Position numbers and translations under genes: made by a program. From contig CAZIWH010000001.1 of the NCBI GenBank assembly GCA_964542985.1, positions 41,390 through 105,389 on the forward strand: a stretch of DNA of 64,000 nucleotides. Reading direction: 5' to 3'. Below the pieces are notes generated by a model. It saw only the letters and a list, made by a program, of their open reading frames with translations, was not told the origin of the DNA and did not search any database. This document shows positions 8,001 to 16,567 of the stretch, in pieces (positions within the stretch are counted from its first letter, which is position 1; every line of letters starts with the position of its first letter). The DNA is from QNYQ01 sp964542985. GTDB lineage: Archaea > Thermoproteota > Thermoprotei_A > Sulfolobales > Pyrodictiaceae.

Positions 8001-8660
8001 ATGGTTTATATAGAGGATTTATTAGGGGTTTTAAAGGGTGCTTCGTGCTTGGAGCGGCTTGAGCCTAGGCAGGGTGCCGGCGCACAGGCCGGGGCCCAGG
8101 AGGAGCCCAAGCCGACGGCTCATATAGAGAACATCGTTGCCACGGTGTCGCTTGACCAGGAGCTCGATCTTAGACTCATTGAGAGGGTTATCCTCACAGC
8201 CGAGTACAACCCGGAACAGTTCCCTGGCCTCGTCTACAGGCTTGACGAGCCCAGGGTCACTGCTCTGATATTCAAGTCTGGTAAGATGGTTGTCACGGGG
8301 GCTAAGAGTACCCGCGACCTTATAGAGGCTGTTAAGAAGATTGTTCGTAACCTCAAAAAGCATGGGATACAGATTAAGGGTAGGCCTAAGGCACAGATAC
8401 AGAACATTGTAGCTTCAGCTAACCTAGGCGTTTGCGTGGATCTAGAGAAGGCTGCGCTCACGCTAGAGAACAGCATGTATGAGCCGGAGCAGTTCCCCGG
8501 CCTTATCCATAGGATGGACGAGCCACGCGTCGTGCTCCTCATCTTCGGGTCTGGGAAGATGGTGATAACGGGGGCTAAGAGGGAGGAAGAGGTCTACGAG
8601 GCTGTCCAGAAGATATACGAGAAGCTGAAGAGACTGCGCGCGATAAGGCCCTGCTACTAA
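8001..8660 (+). CDS. tbp: TATA-box-binding protein TBP
   Basis: General transcription factor that binds TATA elements and, with TFB, recruits RNA polymerase. The two direct repeats of the saddle are easy to see: IENIVATVSL...EQFPGLVYRLDEPR...FKSGKMVVTGAKS and IQNIVASANL...EQFPGLIHRMDEPR...FGSGKMVITGAKR. The core starts near residue 42 if ATG 8001 is used, giving a tail longer than usual. The first 45 bases are AT-rich, unlike the rest of the gene, and contain TTTATATA (8005-8012) and TTTTAAAG (8029-8036), so the true start may be TTG at 8049 with these as promoter elements. It converges with a small gene with a 4-base overlap. Confidence 0.93.
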   Translation: MVYIEDLLGVLKGASCLERLEPRQGAGAQAGAQEEPKPTAHIENIVATVSLDQELDLRLIERVILTAEYNPEQFPGLVYRLDEPRVTALIFKSGKMVVTGAKSTRDLIEAVKKIVRNLKKHGIQIKGRPKAQIQNIVASANLGVCVDLEKAALTLENSMYEPEQFPGLIHRMDEPRVVLLIFGSGKMVITGAKREEEVYEAVQKIYEKLKRLRAIRPCY

Positions 8661-8902
8661 GCTGCTGGCCTGGCCCCTTTCTTAACGAGATTTTCCAGGA
8701 GCCTGATCGCAGCTCTACGTCCCTTCACCCTGACCAGCGCCACGTCGCCCGCCCACTCCACCTCAGCGCCAGCGGCGCGGGCCAGCTGCTCCAGCGTCTG
8801 GGGCGGGAGCCTACCGGGCCGAAGTGGGAGCACATAGTAGCCCTGGGGGTCGGGCTTCGAGGTCAGCTCCCTGGCCAGACGGCGGAGCCTGGAGGAGGTC
8901 AC
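8657..8902 (-). CDS. small basic protein, unknown
   Basis: An 81-residue basic protein that I do not recognise. It begins with an Arg-rich helix (SSRLRRLARELTSKP), then YYVLPLRPGRL, and a helix-strand-helix that ends in VKGRRAAIRLLENLVKKG. Size and charge suggest a nucleic-acid or ribosome partner, but this is only an impression. Its ATG overlaps the stop of the upstream gene in an ATGA arrangement, so the two are almost certainly co-translated. Its end meets the end of tbp. Confidence 0.6.
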   Translation of the reverse strand: MTSSRLRRLARELTSKPDPQGYYVLPLRPGRLPPQTLEQLARAAGAEVEWAGDVALVRVKGRRAAIRLLENLVKKGARPAA

Positions 8903-9471
8903 CCTTCCAGCACCTCCGTAAACGCAGCGTTATCTTCCCCTATGTAGGTGTCTATGAGGACCTGGAGGCGTGGTATAAGGATGCGCAGCCTCTCGGTGGA
9001 CATGTTTCTAACCATTCTAGCCACTGCTAGCATCCTGGCCGCGGCTGCGAAGAGCATTGGCTCAAGCCTGCCTAGGACTATGTCGCCTACATCGTCTAGA
9101 CCTTCCACTATGTCTAACGCTGCAAGAGCCAGGCGGGCGACGTGGGCAGCATAGGCGGTAAGAAGCGTTGAGAGGGCCGCATATTCCTCCTTGTCGAGGG
9201 CCTCCATGTGAACCGAAAGGGCCTCCATGGCTGCGTCTACGGCTAGCCGGGGAAGCATGTTAAGCTGGGAGCGGAGCACTCCGGGCTTGGGAGCGCTACA
9301 GGCTCCATGGCGGGCTATCTCCTCCTCTGCCACGGCGAGGACGCGCTGGAGAGTGAGCCTCTCACCAAGAGCAAGATCCCGCCGTGCGAGACGGGCAAGC
9401 TTCTCCACAAACTCCTCGACCCTGCTCTTGCAGTCCTCCAAGGGGCTGTTCACCGAACCGCTGCGCCCCAC
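8899..9471 (-). CDS. all-helical protein, unknown
   Basis: A protein of up to 190 residues, nearly all helix by composition (Ala, Leu, Glu, Arg). It has segments such as CKSRVEEFVEKLARLARR and AALSTLLTAYAAHVARLALAALDIVEGLDDVGDIVLG, which could form a helical bundle or coiled coil. No known motif is visible. The most upstream start is GTG 9471; GTG 9453 and TTG 9441 are also possible. It overlaps the next gene by 4 bases. A promoter-like CCTTAAGAG lies just upstream at about 9476-9484 on this strand. Confidence 0.6.
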   Translation of the reverse strand: MGRSGSVNSPLEDCKSRVEEFVEKLARLARRDLALGERLTLQRVLAVAEEEIARHGACSAPKPGVLRSQLNMLPRLAVDAAMEALSVHMEALDKEEYAALSTLLTAYAAHVARLALAALDIVEGLDDVGDIVLGRLEPMLFAAAARMLAVARMVRNMSTERLRILIPRLQVLIDTYIGEDNAAFTEVLEG

Positions 9472-9521
9472 AGGGCTCTTAAGGTGCAGTAGAGCGCTGG
9501 GTCGCCAACCTACCCTGTCCC

Positions 9522-9538
9522 CACGCCCCTGCCGGGGC
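9522..9538 (-). terminator. hairpin ACGCCCC/GGGGCGT after the 9554 gene
   Basis: A 7-base perfect stem with a 4-base loop lies about 15-30 bases past the stop of the gene at 9554-10183, in the reading direction of that gene. There is no following T tract, so it may be a processing or stability hairpin rather than a true terminator. Confidence 0.35.
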
Positions 9539-9553
9539 GTCGGAAACGGGGTG

Positions 9554-10183
9554 TCAGCTCATCCCCAGCGCCTCGTGGGCACGGGCTAGTATGCGTTCCT
9601 TCATCAGCTTTATCGCCATCTCTTTGCCTGTCAGCTCGCCTGGCGGGAGATACTCCACGACCACGCGTGGCAGCATCCTGGCCTGGGCTGCCAGCCTCTT
9701 GTCCCCCGTAAAGAATATGACTAGCTTGTTCTCCCTGGCCAGCCTCTCCAGCAGGTTAAGCACATCATAGTCATCGCGAGCGGGCTGCTGGAAGACACGT
9801 TGACTCACCTTTATCGGCCGGTCTATACCCCTGCCCAAGACCTCGTGGAACACTATGCCCTCGGGAAGCTCCCTCTCGAGTATCTCCGCGAACCGCTTGA
9901 ACATCTGATCAAACACCACTGCGACACCGCCGGGAACCGGGGCCCCGGCCGGGGGTTCCTCCGCAGGCTGCGCAACCGCCGCAGCGGCCGGCTGCCGGAG
10001 AGTCTTGGGGCCCCCGAGTAGTTCCCGTATCTCGCTGGGCGTCGCCTGGAGCACTATCTCTGCACGATATACACGCACGTCCTCGCTGCAGCTCCTGGCC
10101 TTTCGCAGAGCCTCGGCTAGGCTCCCCGCTTCTGCTAGGAGGCGATCTCCGCAGAGAATTAGGTAGCTTGGCACCGGCCTCAC
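9554..10183 (-). CDS. two-part protein with possible PIN-like C-terminal half
   Basis: A 209-residue protein of unknown function. The first 60 residues (SYLILCGDRLLAEAG and so on) form a small alpha/beta unit; a Pro/Ala-rich linker (about 64-84) follows. The second half has DDYDVLNLLERLARENK then LVIFFTGDKRLAAQARML, which looks like the end of a PIN nuclease fold, where a TxDxxL motif follows the domain's late acidic residue. The full set of PIN acidic residues is not obvious, so nuclease activity is unproven. Its GTG start overlaps the stop of the universal stress protein gene (GTGA), which implies coupled translation. Confidence 0.55.
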   Translation of the reverse strand: MRPVPSYLILCGDRLLAEAGSLAEALRKARSCSEDVRVYRAEIVLQATPSEIRELLGGPKTLRQPAAAAVAQPAEEPPAGAPVPGGVAVVFDQMFKRFAEILERELPEGIVFHEVLGRGIDRPIKVSQRVFQQPARDDYDVLNLLERLARENKLVIFFTGDKRLAAQARMLPRVVVEYLPPGELTGKEMAIKLMKERILARAHEALGMS

Positions 10184-10608
10184 CGTATTATCATGACCGA
10201 TGTAGCGCTGTTCACTACTACCGAGAGCACGTTGCTCCCCACTATGAGGTCCTCATTCGTCGTGCTGCCACGGGCACTCATTATCACTAGGTCGTAACCG
10301 CCGTCAAGTATCTCTCTTATTATCTCGTTAGCTATGCTGCTTGTCGCCGGGTTGAAGGTCCTCAGCTTGAAGTCTACGTAGACTCCCTTGTCTTGCGCCC
10401 TCTCCTCAACCTTCTTCCTCAGCTCTTCCACATCAGCCGAGCCCGCAAGCACATGGAGCACCGTTATCCTGGAGCCGTAGCGTTGGGCGAAGTCTATAGC
10501 CACGTCCAGGGCCCTGAGGCTGCCCTCAGAGCCATCCACGGGCACAAGTATCCGGCGGAAGAGGAAGCTAACCTTGTAGCTGGGCTCTAGCGCAAACTCA
10601 ACAGCCAT
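10180..10608 (-). CDS. universal stress protein, UspA family
   Basis: A 142-residue nucleotide-binding stress protein. It has the Usp opening strand and loop FRRILVPVDGSEGSLRALDVA, the central VTVLHV-like strand, and the C-terminal GSNVLSVVVNSATSVMIIR. The ATP-type motif G-2x-G-9x-G-S/T is incomplete (SARGSTTNEDLIVGSNVLSVV), so ATP binding is possible but not certain. ATG 10608 is preceded by GAGGTGG; an in-frame GTG at 10617 overlaps that site and is less likely. It is the first gene of a pair with the PIN-like gene. Confidence 0.85.
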   Translation of the reverse strand: MAVEFALEPSYKVSFLFRRILVPVDGSEGSLRALDVAIDFAQRYGSRITVLHVLAGSADVEELRKKVEERAQDKGVYVDFKLRTFNPATSSIANEIIREILDGGYDLVIMSARGSTTNEDLIVGSNVLSVVVNSATSVMIIR

Positions 10609-10659
10609 GTTGCCCACCTCATTCCCCGGCGCGTTCTGGGTTTCCCTCGTGAGTTGCAG

Positions 10660-11709
10660 CTAGCTACGGGAGGGGAACCTAGGTATCCGTCCCTTCATGA
10701 GACCTAGTGTTTCATCAGTCAACCTTATTGTGTCCTCGGTCTTCTTTGCAAGCCCGGTTACTGCTCTTATCGCGTCAATATTCTCCGGCACTACTATCGA
10801 CTCCTGGTGGACGGCTTGCATCCACATAACCTTGTTGCCCTCCACGGCTATACTATTCTCCCAGATCACGAGCTCCGGTATGTCGTAGCGCTTTCTGCCC
10901 AGATCCCTGGCATATTCTACCAGGTCTGCTGTGCTCCTCAACCCGAGGCTGTCATCGGCTAGCACTATCCTGGGAGTAGAGAGGAATGCTTCAACGACGT
11001 CACTTCTCTCAACCTTCTGCTTAACCGTAGCCTGGACCACGTGGACATGCATCAGCGTGGTAGGGACGACAACCGCCATGGTTACTATGTCTAGCCAGGG
11101 GAGCACAGTCTTTACGTCAACGGCATGGTGGCTTGGCGCCTTGGCAGGGTTAGGTACTATGGCGTTCACGGGGCCCCTCTTGGTCTCCTTAGGGTCGGCT
11201 GCTCTCCTCACTATAGTCGCGAAGACAGACTCTATATCGACAGCCTTACGGAGCGCACATATGCTGCGGAGGAGTGCGGTAGTGTTACAGGAGACAACAC
11301 GGAGGCTACGTCTCCCCACGGCTTCTTCGTAGTTGCATAAAGTGCTGAATGAGGCTTCAGCTACGTCGGGCTTCTCCCCGCCCTGGAAGATCATGCGAAC
11401 ACCGTGCTTCTCGTAGAGCGGCTTATAGGAGGCGCCTACGCCGGCCGGCGTCGCGTCAACCACGACGTCTACCTGGGAGAGCATATCCTCTATCGTGCCA
11501 GCGGGCTCTATACCCACCTCTTTGAATTTCGCGGCTGCCTCACGGGGCACGAATATCTTGATACCCTTCTCCGCTGCATAGGCTGCCGCGTAGTCCGGCC
11601 TGGTCTTAGCCACGCCGACTAGCTCCATGTCGGGTTGAAGCATCACTGCTTCGGCGACTCTCTTACCTATCGTGCCGAAGCCATTCACGCCTACACGTAC
11701 ACGCGCCAA
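10660..11709 (-). CDS. gap: type II glyceraldehyde-3-phosphate dehydrogenase
   Basis: Archaeal phosphorylating GAPDH, which interconverts glyceraldehyde 3-phosphate and 1,3-bisphosphoglycerate with NAD(P). The 349-residue sequence starts with the Rossmann motif GVNGFGTIGKRVA and has the catalytic cysteine at about C141 in VVSCNTTALLR. The archaeal type II pattern continues with VVRRAADPKE, PTTLMHVHVV and the C-terminal EDTIRLTDETLGLMKG. It lies 92 bases downstream of pgk on the same strand; a TATA-like ACTATTTAG in the gap (about 11782-11790) suggests it can also be transcribed alone. Confidence 0.95.
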   Translation of the reverse strand: MARVRVGVNGFGTIGKRVAEAVMLQPDMELVGVAKTRPDYAAAYAAEKGIKIFVPREAAAKFKEVGIEPAGTIEDMLSQVDVVVDATPAGVGASYKPLYEKHGVRMIFQGGEKPDVAEASFSTLCNYEEAVGRRSLRVVSCNTTALLRSICALRKAVDIESVFATIVRRAADPKETKRGPVNAIVPNPAKAPSHHAVDVKTVLPWLDIVTMAVVVPTTLMHVHVVQATVKQKVERSDVVEAFLSTPRIVLADDSLGLRSTADLVEYARDLGRKRYDIPELVIWENSIAVEGNKVMWMQAVHQESIVVPENIDAIRAVTGLAKKTEDTIRLTDETLGLMKGRIPRFPSRS

Positions 11710-11801
11710 GGCCTACACACCCCTCCTCTAGGCGTAGACGAGGCCTGCACCTATGTTGATGTCCCTTTGGCAAAGTCGCAACTAAATAGTGGGACGAGGA
11801 G

Positions 11802-13106
11802 TTAGCTGTGGCCTTGCCTTGGGGCCAAGAGCTCGGGGAAATACTTGGCTGCTGACCTCTGAAGCGCCACTAGGCCTGGCAGCTCCTCGCCAGCCAGGAA
11901 GAGCAGCAGCGCGCCTCCCCCAGTGCTTACATGCAGGTTGAGTCTCCCGCTGAGTCCTAGTTCGCTGACTATTGCATTCAGGTGACCGCCGCCTATTATT
12001 ACGAAGGCGCTGCTATCCACTGCTGCCTTAACGAGGGCTCTGCTACCTTCGCGGAACCTCGGATCCTCAACGACACCCGCGGGGCCGCGGAGAACTATCA
12101 GCCTTGCTTCCCTCATTATCTCACTGTACATCTTTACCGTCTGCGGCCCTATATCTCTTATTAAGCCGCGTATGTTGCCAACGGTCTCCACCCTGACCTC
12201 GCCCCCTACTAGCGTGACGAAGTCCACGGGGGTCTCGAGGGGTAGGCCTCGGAGGAGGAGCCTCCTGGCCCTCGGGATGAGGGCCGTTATACCCTTTGAC
12301 TCTAGGAGGCGGCGGTTGATGTCGCCTATGTCTATGCCCTTGGCCAACATGAATAGCTCGGCTATGAGGCCCGCTGTGAGCACGCGGTCCACAGCCTTGT
12401 TGGCGTGTAAGTGCTCGAGTATCCTCAACGTGTCGTGGACCTTGCCGCCGCCGAGGACGAAGACCCTGGGCCTCTCCTCGGCGCTGTAGAGCCTGGCCAG
12501 GGCTGCGAGTTCCTTCTCCATAACCCTACCGACGGCCGATGGCATCAGCAATGGGAAACCCACTATGCTCGGCTGACTCCTATGCGCAGTGGCAAAGGCG
12601 TCGTTCACATAGTAGTTCACGTGAGGCGCCAGTCTCTTAACGAATATGCTCTTAGCGTGACGCTCCGGCTTAGCCTCTATTATCTCCTCAGATATCAGTC
12701 TAGTATTGTCAAGCAGGAGCGCCTGGCCGGGCTGGAGCGCGTCTATCCTCTTCCTGGCTTCGGGGCCTATCACGTCGTCCACATAGTCCACGTCTATCTT
12801 CGAGTACTTTGCAAGCAGCCTAGCATGCTGTCTGAGAGGGACGAAGTCGCTCTCGCCAGGCCTTCCCTGGTGACTCAACACTACCACTGCCGCGCCGCGC
12901 TCCGCCAGCTCCCGCACCGTGACCGCGTGGGCCCTTATCCTCGCATCGTCCAGTATCTCCCCCGTTGACGGATCAACGGGGCTGTTTATGTCTATACGGA
13001 GCAGCACCTTGGAGCCCTTGAGGCTGTAGCGCTCGTCCAGGTCGTCTATCGTGGGGAGAAGCTGGCTGTTACGTAGCCTGCACGGCAATAAACTCTCCCA
13101 CGACAC
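11802..13106 (-). CDS. pgk: phosphoglycerate kinase
   Basis: Transfers phosphate between 1,3-bisphosphoglycerate and ADP. Visible motifs are KVLLRIDINSPVDP (substrate site), VVLSHQGRPGESDF, NDAFATAHRSQPS, VLGGGKVHDTL and, at the nucleotide site, STGGGALLLFLAG. The length (434 residues) is normal for archaea. GTG 13106 lies about 26-30 bases downstream of a TATA-like CTCTTATTAG (13131-13140), which fits a leaderless transcript; TTG 13088 is an alternative start with GGGAGAG in front. The pgk-gap order is the usual crenarchaeal arrangement. Confidence 0.95.
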   Translation of the reverse strand: MSWESLLPCRLRNSQLLPTIDDLDERYSLKGSKVLLRIDINSPVDPSTGEILDDARIRAHAVTVRELAERGAAVVVLSHQGRPGESDFVPLRQHARLLAKYSKIDVDYVDDVIGPEARKRIDALQPGQALLLDNTRLISEEIIEAKPERHAKSIFVKRLAPHVNYYVNDAFATAHRSQPSIVGFPLLMPSAVGRVMEKELAALARLYSAEERPRVFVLGGGKVHDTLRILEHLHANKAVDRVLTAGLIAELFMLAKGIDIGDINRRLLESKGITALIPRARRLLLRGLPLETPVDFVTLVGGEVRVETVGNIRGLIRDIGPQTVKMYSEIMREARLIVLRGPAGVVEDPRFREGSRALVKAAVDSSAFVIIGGGHLNAIVSELGLSGRLNLHVSTGGGALLLFLAGEELPGLVALQRSAAKYFPELLAPRQGHS

Positions 13107-13130
13107 GGAGACCCTGGTGACAGGCAGCGA

Positions 13131-13140
13131 CTAATAAGAG
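13131..13140. promoter_or_regulatory. bidirectional TATA-like element for pgk and a guide RNA
   Basis: The sequence CTAATAAGAG reads CTCTTATTAG on the other strand. In the minus direction it is about 27 bases from the pgk start; in the plus direction it is about 27 bases before the GGGGCT that opens the C/D RNA candidate at 13164. Both distances match archaeal TATA-to-start spacing. Confidence 0.5.
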
Positions 13141-13163
13141 AAGTGGCCCACCACTCCCAGCAT

Positions 13164-13234
13164 GGGGCTGTGAGGAAGTACCCCGGGAACGAGCCGAGCA
13201 CTGCTGATGACGACGTGGTCCTTCGCCGAGCCCC
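13164..13234 (+). ncRNA. C/D-box guide RNA candidate, targets unknown
   Basis: GGGGCT (13164-13169) pairs with AGCCCC (13229-13234). Inside are C box GTGAGGA (13170-13176), a first guide starting AGTACCCCGGGA, a D'-like ACGA or CCGA (13189-13197), C' CTGATGA (13204-13210) and a D-like CCGA (13226-13229) that merges with the stem. It occupies the gap between the pgk start and the lhr end, antisense to neither, with a TATA-like element 27 bases upstream. I could not match either guide to rRNA from memory, so it is less certain than its relatives at 2551, 34944 and 57451. Confidence 0.5.
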
Positions 13235-13244
13235 TCCACCCGTC

Positions 13245-15908
13245 CTAGGCACTAGACCCCTGCGCCACCGCTTCGCGGTGGGAGGCCCTCCGAGCCGCGA
13301 GGAGCTCCATTACACGGCGGTGCAACTCAAGCAGCAGCCTCTTCCTATCCTCCATGAGCACTATGTCGCTATAGCCCCTCACCACCACATGATGCGCGAA
13401 CGGCGACGGCACCGGCGTAGCTCCGAAGTAGGCCACCTCAACGCTGCCCTCCCTTATCCAGCGAAGAACCTGCTTGGCGTTCTCTATGTCCATGTAGTCT
13501 TCGAGTATCTCGCGGTACGCCTCCTTCAAGACAGGGAACCCCGGTATCTTCTCCACGGCCTCCAAGAGCGCCTGAGCGTTTAACTGTAGCCTGTGCGGGT
13601 CGCGCTTCCTTCCACGGTAGCGGCGGAGTATCATGAGGCTCCTCTCTGCACAGTGCCTGAACCTTCTCTTTAGGAGTTCAGTGTTGCGGAGCACCTTCTT
13701 CAGCGTCTCCTCTATGTTGTCGGGGCCTATGCTCTCAACTAGGCTGCGGAGCCCTATCTCCTCCCTCATGCCAGGCACTGTGAGCATGAAAGCGTTGTCC
13801 GTTACTGCTATCCTCACGTTGGTGCCCAGCATTCGTGAGAGGCTATAGGCGTAGGCTCTTGAGAGGGCGTCGTTCACCCTGCGACCGAACAACGTGTGGA
13901 ATATCACCGAAGTGGCATCGTTCTCCTCGTCGATGAAGTGCTCTACGAGGATGAGCTTGTCGCTTGGCACAAGGCCGCCAGTGAACTCGTACTGCTCGCG
14001 GACGTAGTCATAGACGTTCTCGGCCGCATGCCTCTCGAGCCGGTATTCCTTGACTATCCTCTCCACGGCTTCTCCGCGTGGCACGCCGGTAGCTATCATT
14101 TCTGCCACCCAGCGGCGGAAGGCGCCCACCAGGAGCGCGGAGTCGAAAGCCAGGGGCAGCATCTCGGAGAACCAGCTCGGCACTGTCGGCCTAGCGCCCT
14201 CGGCAGGCTCCACGTATACCTTGGCTCCCTCGCTTCGCACGAACTTGTATGTCCTGCCGCCTAGCACGAATATGTCGCCTGGGCTCAGTATCTGCACGAA
14301 GGCCTCCTCCAGGTCCCCCACGTAGCGCCCATCAAGGGTGAACACATGTATCTTTATCTCGTCTGGTATCGCACCGCTGTTGAGATAGTATATTGTCCTG
14401 GCGCCACGCTTCCTGCCGAACACCCCCTCCTCCTCGTCCAGCCATATCTTGGCGTAGACCTTGTGCTCCTCAAGACCATAGCGACCCGCAAGGAAGCGGA
14501 GCACAGCCATGAAGTCCTCGTAGCTGAGCGTATGGAAGCTGTAGCTTCTCTTGACTAGGGTGTAGGCGTCCTCTATGCGCCACCTCTGCTCAAGGGCCAT
14601 GCCTACGAGGTGCTGGGCCAGTATATCAAGTGGGTTGCGGGGTATGTGAACCCTGTCTATCTTCCGCTCCATACCTGCTTTGGCCAGGACGGAGCACTCA
14701 ACTAGGTCGTCGCGGTCGACGACTATGAGGCGGCCCTTGCTCACTTGTCTTATGTGGTGCCCCGCCCTGCCTATCCTCTGGAGCAGCCTGGAGACGCTCT
14801 TCGGGCTGCTTAGGAGGACCACAAGGTCTATGTAGCCTATGTCTATGCCTAGCTCGAGGCTCGTCGATGAGACCACTACCTTGAGTTCACCTCTCTTTAG
14901 CTTCTCCTCGACCTGCAGCCTTATGTCTCTGCTCAAGCTGCTATGGTGAGCCTCTATCTCGTCTATGTCAGCTATGCCTTCGCTCTTTAGGAGCTTCTTA
15001 AGCTTATATACTACACGCTCAGTGGCACTCCTGGTGTTTGTGAATATCAGCGTAGTTCGATGCTCCTTTATCAGCTTCACGAGCAGCTTATAGATTGCCT
15101 CATTGACTTGCTCCGCTGGCGTATGGATGAGATCGCGGACCGGGCAGAGAACTCTAATGTCTACGGGCTTCGCAAATCTCGCGTCCACTATGACGCAGTC
15201 TCTTGGAGTGCCGTCATCGCGGTAGCCTACAAGGAACTTCGCCACCTCCTCTAGGGGCGCTATGGTGGCGGAGAGGCCTATGCGCTGCAACCTCCCGCCC
15301 GTCAGCCTGTCGAGTCTCTCAACGCTTAGACTGAGATGAGAGCCACGCTTGCTGGAAGCCAGCTCATGAATCTCGTCTACTATGAGCCACCGAGCGGTGG
15401 CGAGCCTCTCCCTGAACTTAGGCGAGGAGAGGGCTATGGCTAGACTCTCCGGGGTCGTTATGAGTATGTGGGGCGGGTAGCGGAGCATCCTTTGCTTCTC
15501 CGAGGCCGGGGTGTCGCTGGTGCGGACTGCGACCCTTATCTCAGGCAGCTCTATGCCCTTCTCTGCTGCCGTCTCCCTTATGCCGCGGAGCGGTTCTTCG
15601 AGGTTCTTCCTCATGTCGTTGTTTAGGGCTCGGAGGGGCGAGATGTAGACAGCGTATATCTTCCCCTCAAGTGCCTTCCTCTCCGCTAGGCTGAACAACT
15701 CATCTATTATACCGAGGAACACGGCCAGTGTCTTCCCGGTGCCCGTGGGCGATGATATGAGCACGTTTCTGCCCCGCTTTATCAATGGTATGGCACAGCG
15801 CTGGGGCATCGTGAAGCTCCCGTAGCGGCGGCGGAACCACTCTGCGACATAGGGGCGGAGGAGGGCGTAGACCTCCTCGTCGCTGCCGCAGCGCTTGACC
15901 CACTGCAT
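13245..15908 (-). CDS. lhr: Lhr-type DEAD/H superfamily II helicase (first copy)
   Basis: An 887-residue helicase of the archaeal Lhr-core type, which unwinds branched DNA and RNA:DNA forks in repair. Motifs in order: SSPTGTGKTLA (Walker A, about residue 53), TTPESLAI, DEIHELASSKRG (motif II), LSATIAP (motif III), FTNTRSATE, TSLELGIDIG and LLQRIGRAGHH (motif VI). The C-terminal part contains the winged-helix and DUF4145-like Lhr domains (VGDLEEAFVQIL...GDIFVLGGRTYKFV). ATG 15908 follows an in-frame TTG at 15911. A possible promoter CAAATTAAAC lies at about 16010-16018. A second Lhr lies at 45.2 kb; the two differ at many positions. Confidence 0.93.
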   Translation of the reverse strand: MQWVKRCGSDEEVYALLRPYVAEWFRRRYGSFTMPQRCAIPLIKRGRNVLISSPTGTGKTLAVFLGIIDELFSLAERKALEGKIYAVYISPLRALNNDMRKNLEEPLRGIRETAAEKGIELPEIRVAVRTSDTPASEKQRMLRYPPHILITTPESLAIALSSPKFRERLATARWLIVDEIHELASSKRGSHLSLSVERLDRLTGGRLQRIGLSATIAPLEEVAKFLVGYRDDGTPRDCVIVDARFAKPVDIRVLCPVRDLIHTPAEQVNEAIYKLLVKLIKEHRTTLIFTNTRSATERVVYKLKKLLKSEGIADIDEIEAHHSSLSRDIRLQVEEKLKRGELKVVVSSTSLELGIDIGYIDLVVLLSSPKSVSRLLQRIGRAGHHIRQVSKGRLIVVDRDDLVECSVLAKAGMERKIDRVHIPRNPLDILAQHLVGMALEQRWRIEDAYTLVKRSYSFHTLSYEDFMAVLRFLAGRYGLEEHKVYAKIWLDEEEGVFGRKRGARTIYYLNSGAIPDEIKIHVFTLDGRYVGDLEEAFVQILSPGDIFVLGGRTYKFVRSEGAKVYVEPAEGARPTVPSWFSEMLPLAFDSALLVGAFRRWVAEMIATGVPRGEAVERIVKEYRLERHAAENVYDYVREQYEFTGGLVPSDKLILVEHFIDEENDATSVIFHTLFGRRVNDALSRAYAYSLSRMLGTNVRIAVTDNAFMLTVPGMREEIGLRSLVESIGPDNIEETLKKVLRNTELLKRRFRHCAERSLMILRRYRGRKRDPHRLQLNAQALLEAVEKIPGFPVLKEAYREILEDYMDIENAKQVLRWIREGSVEVAYFGATPVPSPFAHHVVVRGYSDIVLMEDRKRLLLELHRRVMELLAARRASHREAVAQGSSA

Positions 15909-16068
15909 CAAGCCGTGTCACCTTCCCTTCCTCTATGAGAAGGTTTCTGGGGGCTATGCTGGCTTCCCTTTCAGCGCGTGTGTTGGAGCTGCTAGGCTCT
16001 GAGGGGTTTAATTTGCACACACGGCTGCTAGGCAGCTATAACACTCCTCTTCGGGGGCTGTTGAGGCG

Positions 16069-16281
16069 ATGCCCAAGACTGTCACGGTGTCGTTCAAGGC
16101 CCCGGTTGAGCTGATAGAGCAGCTTGACGAGCTTGTGCGGAGCGGTGTTTTCAGCAACCGGAGTGAGGCTTTGAGGCACGCTCTGGTCATACTTGTAGCT
16201 AGGTACCGGGGTGCCGGGCTTGTGGACGAGGCGGAGGGCCAAGCTGTCAAGGGAGGACGTGGAGCTGCTGTACAAGCTTAG
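16069..16281 (+). CDS. ribbon-helix-helix (CopG-type) DNA-binding protein
   Basis: A 70-residue regulator. The N-terminal strand KTVTVSFKAPVELIEQLDEL and the helix pair around SNRSEALRHALVILVARYR form a typical RHH domain that binds DNA as a dimer. It overlaps the next gene, a winged-helix protein, by up to 71 bases in another frame, so the two are translationally linked. A TATA-like CTATAAC lies at 16036-16042, about 25-30 bases ahead of the start. It is divergent from lhr, which makes lhr or its own operon a plausible target, but this is inference. Confidence 0.8.
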   Translation: MPKTVTVSFKAPVELIEQLDELVRSGVFSNRSEALRHALVILVARYRGAGLVDEAEGQAVKGGRGAAVQA

Positions 16282-16549
16282 GGACATGATAGCTGAGCTT
16301 ACTACGGATGAACTTAAGGCTTTCAGCTACGTGTGGGACAATATATCCGTCGGCGAGATACTCTATGAACGCGACCTTAGCCGCATACATGGCGTGAGGA
16401 AGCCAATACTGGTTGCTATAGAGCTGCGCGACAAGGGGCTGCTTGAGAGGGGGGAGGGCTGCTACAACCTACCCCGGTGGCTGCGGAGCCTCCGCAAAAA
16501 GATAGGCAGGTTTGAGGAGCTGAGGCTCCTGCTAGACAAGCTTCCCTAG
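16211..16549 (+). CDS. small winged-helix-like protein
   Basis: A protein of up to 112 residues with the pattern of an archaeal winged helix: LTTDELKAFSYVWDNI, then GEILYERDLSRIHGVRKPILVAIELRDKGLLERG, which reads as helix-turn-helix plus wing. A basic C-terminal tail (LRSLRKKIGRFEELRLLLDKL) follows. The start is uncertain: GTG 16211 gives the longest form and overlaps the RHH gene by 71 bases, while GTG 16259 overlaps by 23 and has GGGAGG just before it. It is followed after 18 bases by the Cas4-like gene, so the regulators and nuclease may form one operon. Confidence 0.65.
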   Translation: MPGLWTRRRAKLSREDVELLYKLRDMIAELTTDELKAFSYVWDNISVGEILYERDLSRIHGVRKPILVAIELRDKGLLERGEGCYNLPRWLRSLRKKIGRFEELRLLLDKLP

Positions 16550-16567
16550 CCGTGAGGGGCGGCCAGG

